This document shows positions 62,307-64,000 of a stretch of 64,000 nucleotides of DNA, one piece after another. The stretch is from assembly GCA_949282255.1 (NCBI GenBank), contig CASDPA010000013.1, forward strand, positions 1 to 64,000. The letters run 5' to 3'. The translations under genes were made by a program, and so were the position numbers. The DNA is from an uncultured Spirochaetales bacterium (GTDB taxonomy: Bacteria > Spirochaetota > Spirochaetia > Sphaerochaetales > Sphaerochaetaceae). The notes beneath the pieces were generated by a model, which was given only the letters and a program-made list of their open reading frames with translations, was not told the DNA's origin and did no database searches. The stretch's first letter is position 1. Each line of letters begins with the position of its first letter.

Positions 62307-62812
62307 AGACCAAACACCCCTCTTGTTATTTTTTCAAAGCTGTAGCTTTCCGTTTTCAGATCACCGTAGAAGCCTTCGCCCAGAAACTCCCCATCCTCGG
62401 ATTTTACCATGACTTGGCCTTGCGTTGTAACCACCTGGTTTTTTGAATCGAATACGATCCCCTCGCTTCCTCTTATCTCAAGCTTTTCCGACGGCTTTAT
62501 GATGACCGCCTCTTCCTTCAGGGTGAGTATTTCGTTCTTTGTATCCAGCTCCGCTTCTTCTGCGCTTCCCTCAAGCCCGTCCTCTTGGAAAAACGATATT
62601 CCTTTGATCAATGCCAGATTCTCCCTTTGATACAAAGCAAGGCTGTCTGCCTTGATCCTGATCGGGTTTTCGCCTTCGCGTCCGAGCACGAGCTCGGTAT
62701 CCTCAAGCGTCATGTCGGCCAGGGCAAGATCCCTGTGGCTTATGCTTTCCCGTTCCGGTATCGAACAGGATGAAAGGATGAGGAGCAGAAGGAGGATGAG
62801 GATTCTGTTCAC
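62303..62812 (-). CDS. lptC: LptC-like lipoprotein
   Basis: 169 residues. N-terminal MNRILILLLLLILSSCSIP has a lipobox (LSSC), so this version is a lipoprotein and not helix-anchored as in E. coli. The rest is the beta-jellyroll of LptC: ENPIRIKADSLALYQRENLALIKGISFFQEDG, EIRGSEGIVFDSKNQVVTTQGQVMVKSEDGEF. Overlaps rseC and lptA by four bases each. Confidence 0.85.
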   Translation of the reverse strand: MNRILILLLLLILSSCSIPERESISHRDLALADMTLEDTELVLGREGENPIRIKADSLALYQRENLALIKGISFFQEDGLEGSAEEAELDTKNEILTLKEEAVIIKPSEKLEIRGSEGIVFDSKNQVVTTQGQVMVKSEDGEFLGEGFYGDLKTESYSFEKITRGVFGL

Positions 62813-63207
62813 ACTTTCTTCTCCAGTATTTCAGGTTTGTATATGCGTTTTCTGATCTTGAAATATAGGCCGGCGATCAAAAAGCCCAGAGCAACTCCGC
62901 AGAGTGCGGAAAGGAACGAGGCTGCTTCCGAGGAAAAAATAGCGTTTCCGATATAGTATCCGGGAATGAAAAGGATCAATGGCAGGCCGAAGGATAAGAA
63001 GACAGAAAAAACAGTCTTTTTGGAATCCATTTCCAAAACAACCTTGTCTCCGCTTTTCAGCTTTAAATCCTTGTTGTTTTCCACCACGAAAGAGGTGTTT
63101 TTCGCCGTACAGAAGAAGGAACCTTGGCAGCCTTCGCAGGAGGAGCTGTCGCAACCGAGTCTTATCTGCTTGCCGTTCACTTCTATGACGGTCACTTCCT
63201 TCTTCAT
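62809..63207 (-). CDS. RseC/MucC-like (SoxR-reducing) membrane protein
   Basis: 132 residues. The N-terminal cysteine cluster CDSSSCEGCQGSFFC matches RseC; two transmembrane helices follow (VFSVFLSFGLPLILFIPGYYIGNAIF and FLSALCGVALGFLIAGLYF). Family members act in redox sensing or with the Rnf complex. It is coupled to ymdB before it and lptC after it by four-base overlaps. Confidence 0.85.
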   Translation of the reverse strand: MKKEVTVIEVNGKQIRLGCDSSSCEGCQGSFFCTAKNTSFVVENNKDLKLKSGDKVVLEMDSKKTVFSVFLSFGLPLILFIPGYYIGNAIFSSEAASFLSALCGVALGFLIAGLYFKIRKRIYKPEILEKKV

Positions 63208-64000
63208 TTCTTTTCCTCCGGACGCTCGATCTCGACCTTTTCCAGTATTGTTTTACAATCTACTGCTTTTCCGGTCTCTTCATCGATGCTTACTAAAAAT
63301 CCTTGGATCATCCCATCTGTCCAGCATTCGTGGCTTCTTAAGGGTATGCCTCCTTTTATCTTTTTGATTTCGGTCTCCGGATCAAAGCCTCCGACTGAAG
63401 AAAAGGATCCGACCCTGCCGTTGTCGGTGATGTATGCCGTACCGTTTTCGCTGACCGAGCCGTCTGCGGTTATGACCTTCGTATGGGTTCCAACCACCGC
63501 GGCGGCCTTGCCGTCGAGGAAATGGAACATCGTGTTTTTTTCTGCACTCGTGGAGGCATGGAAGATCAAGATAAGGGTGGCGTTCTCCTCCTCGGCCTTC
63601 TTAAGGAGGCTTTCCGCGCTCAAAAAGGCGTTCTGAACCGCGATTTTCGGGAAATCCGCATTGCCCAAAAGGTTTGCAATAAGATATTTCCTTCCCTTGA
63701 GTTCTACAAATTTCATACCCCGTCCAGGACATTGAGGGGGAAAGTTGTAGCCGCGGAGCATGAAGCCCGCCTTTGGCAGGAATTCGACCATGTCTATCTT
63801 GTAAAAGAGTTTTTCTCCCCCTGTTGCAAGATCGATGCCGAGCTTTCCAAGCTGCTGGCTATGCAGCTTTCCTATTCCAAAGCCGTTGGTCATCCCTTCG
63901 GCGTTTATTATCGTATAATCCACCTGGTGTTTCTTTTTCAGTTCCCCAATGCCGTTTTTCAGCGCTTGGATACCGGGCCTTCCCACTAGTTCACCAAGAA
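63204..64000 (-). CDS. YmdB-like metallophosphoesterase, partial at window end
   Basis: At least 265 residues. The frame is open through the end of the window (LGELVGRPGIQALKNG matches the family's GDIVGRPG segment), so the N-terminus with the first metal ligands is outside. Visible are DYTIINAEGMTNGFGIG, ENATLILIFHASTSAEKNTMFHFLDGKAAAVVGTHTKVITADG and YITDNGRVGSFSSVGG. The family hydrolyses 2',3'-cyclic nucleotides or related diesters. The usual TGGNH-like segment reads LATGGEKLF and the usual DxHAE-type segment reads FHASTSAE, so metal binding may be altered. First visible gene of the rseC-lpt-rpoN cluster. Confidence 0.88.
   Translation of the reverse strand, partial: LGELVGRPGIQALKNGIGELKKKHQVDYTIINAEGMTNGFGIGKLHSQQLGKLGIDLATGGEKLFYKIDMVEFLPKAGFMLRGYNFPPQCPGRGMKFVELKGRKYLIANLLGNADFPKIAVQNAFLSAESLLKKAEEENATLILIFHASTSAEKNTMFHFLDGKAAAVVGTHTKVITADGSVSENGTAYITDNGRVGSFSSVGGFDPETEIKKIKGGIPLRSHECWTDGMIQGFLVSIDEETGKAVDCKTILEKVEIERPEEKK

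Overview
The window most likely comes from an anaerobic, fermentative spirochaete, probably of the Sphaerochaeta/Treponema side of the phylum. The support is gene-family type, not a database match: phenylalanyl-tRNA synthetase subunits of the archaeal/eukaryotic-like kind found in spirochaetes, an EF-G resembling the spirochaete/mitochondrial EF-G1 group, a carD-ispD-ispF cluster, an hprK-ptsH cluster, substrate-binding proteins with an AGGSGEKK-like mature end, and a small coiled conserved protein that I associate with spirochaetes. Butyrate kinase, malic enzyme, lactate permease, beta-galactosidase and 4-alpha-glucanotransferase point to a carbohydrate fermenter. Genes are densely packed on both strands, with many 4-bp ATGA overlaps.

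Layout. 0-1 kb: tRNA-Cys with a terminator and a frameshifted methyltransferase. 1-8 kb: MATE exporter, malic enzyme, a phosphodiesterase-type enzyme, a TRIC-family channel, an Ala-tRNA editing protein and a VTT membrane protein. 8-17 kb: purB, lacZ, an esterase, a predicted TIM-barrel protein, then the purine salvage operon hpt-PRTase-purA. 17-25 kb: flavin reductase-like protein, a fused 2-oxoacid dehydrogenase E1, pheS-pheT, a lipoprotein and a HIT protein. 25-28 kb: EF-G and a KaiC-like ATPase. 28-35 kb: a two-gene ABC exporter, its AraC-type regulator, an HxlR regulator and butyrate kinase. 35-39 kb: an orphan substrate-binding protein, a hydrolase, a GLUG-repeat lipoprotein and tRNA-Val. 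39-51 kb: two damaged regulatory genes, ispF-ispD-carD, malQ-rsmE-thyX, an SPL-like radical SAM gene divergent from uvrC, and hprK-ptsH-lexA-like-holA. 51-59 kb: a visibly AT-richer block with lactate permease, LysR, and an operon for glycerophosphodiester import and hydrolysis. 59-64 kb: ymdB-rseC-lptC-lptA-lptB-rpoN-hpf, with ymdB running off the window.

Three observations stand out. First, the GLUG-repeat surface lipoprotein has a run of ten G inside its signal-peptide coding region. As sequenced this puts the signal sequence out of frame with the rest of the protein; nine or twelve G would restore a complete lipoprotein, so the gene looks phase variable and is OFF here. Second, about fourteen genes show a promoter -10 box placed 5-9 bases (mostly 6) before the start codon and no Shine-Dalgarno sequence, several with a TTG-type -35 box 16-18 bp further upstream. 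This is the layout of leaderless mRNAs, and it fixes several start codons. Third, the ABC exporter operon and its AraC-type regulator share an almost identical palindromic site (GTTAG-N6-CTAAC) at the same distance from both start codons, with a weaker copy in front of a small membrane ORF with a hairpin leader.

No CRISPR array, rRNA, insertion sequence or prophage was seen. Two genes carry single-base frameshifts that could be real decay or assembly errors.
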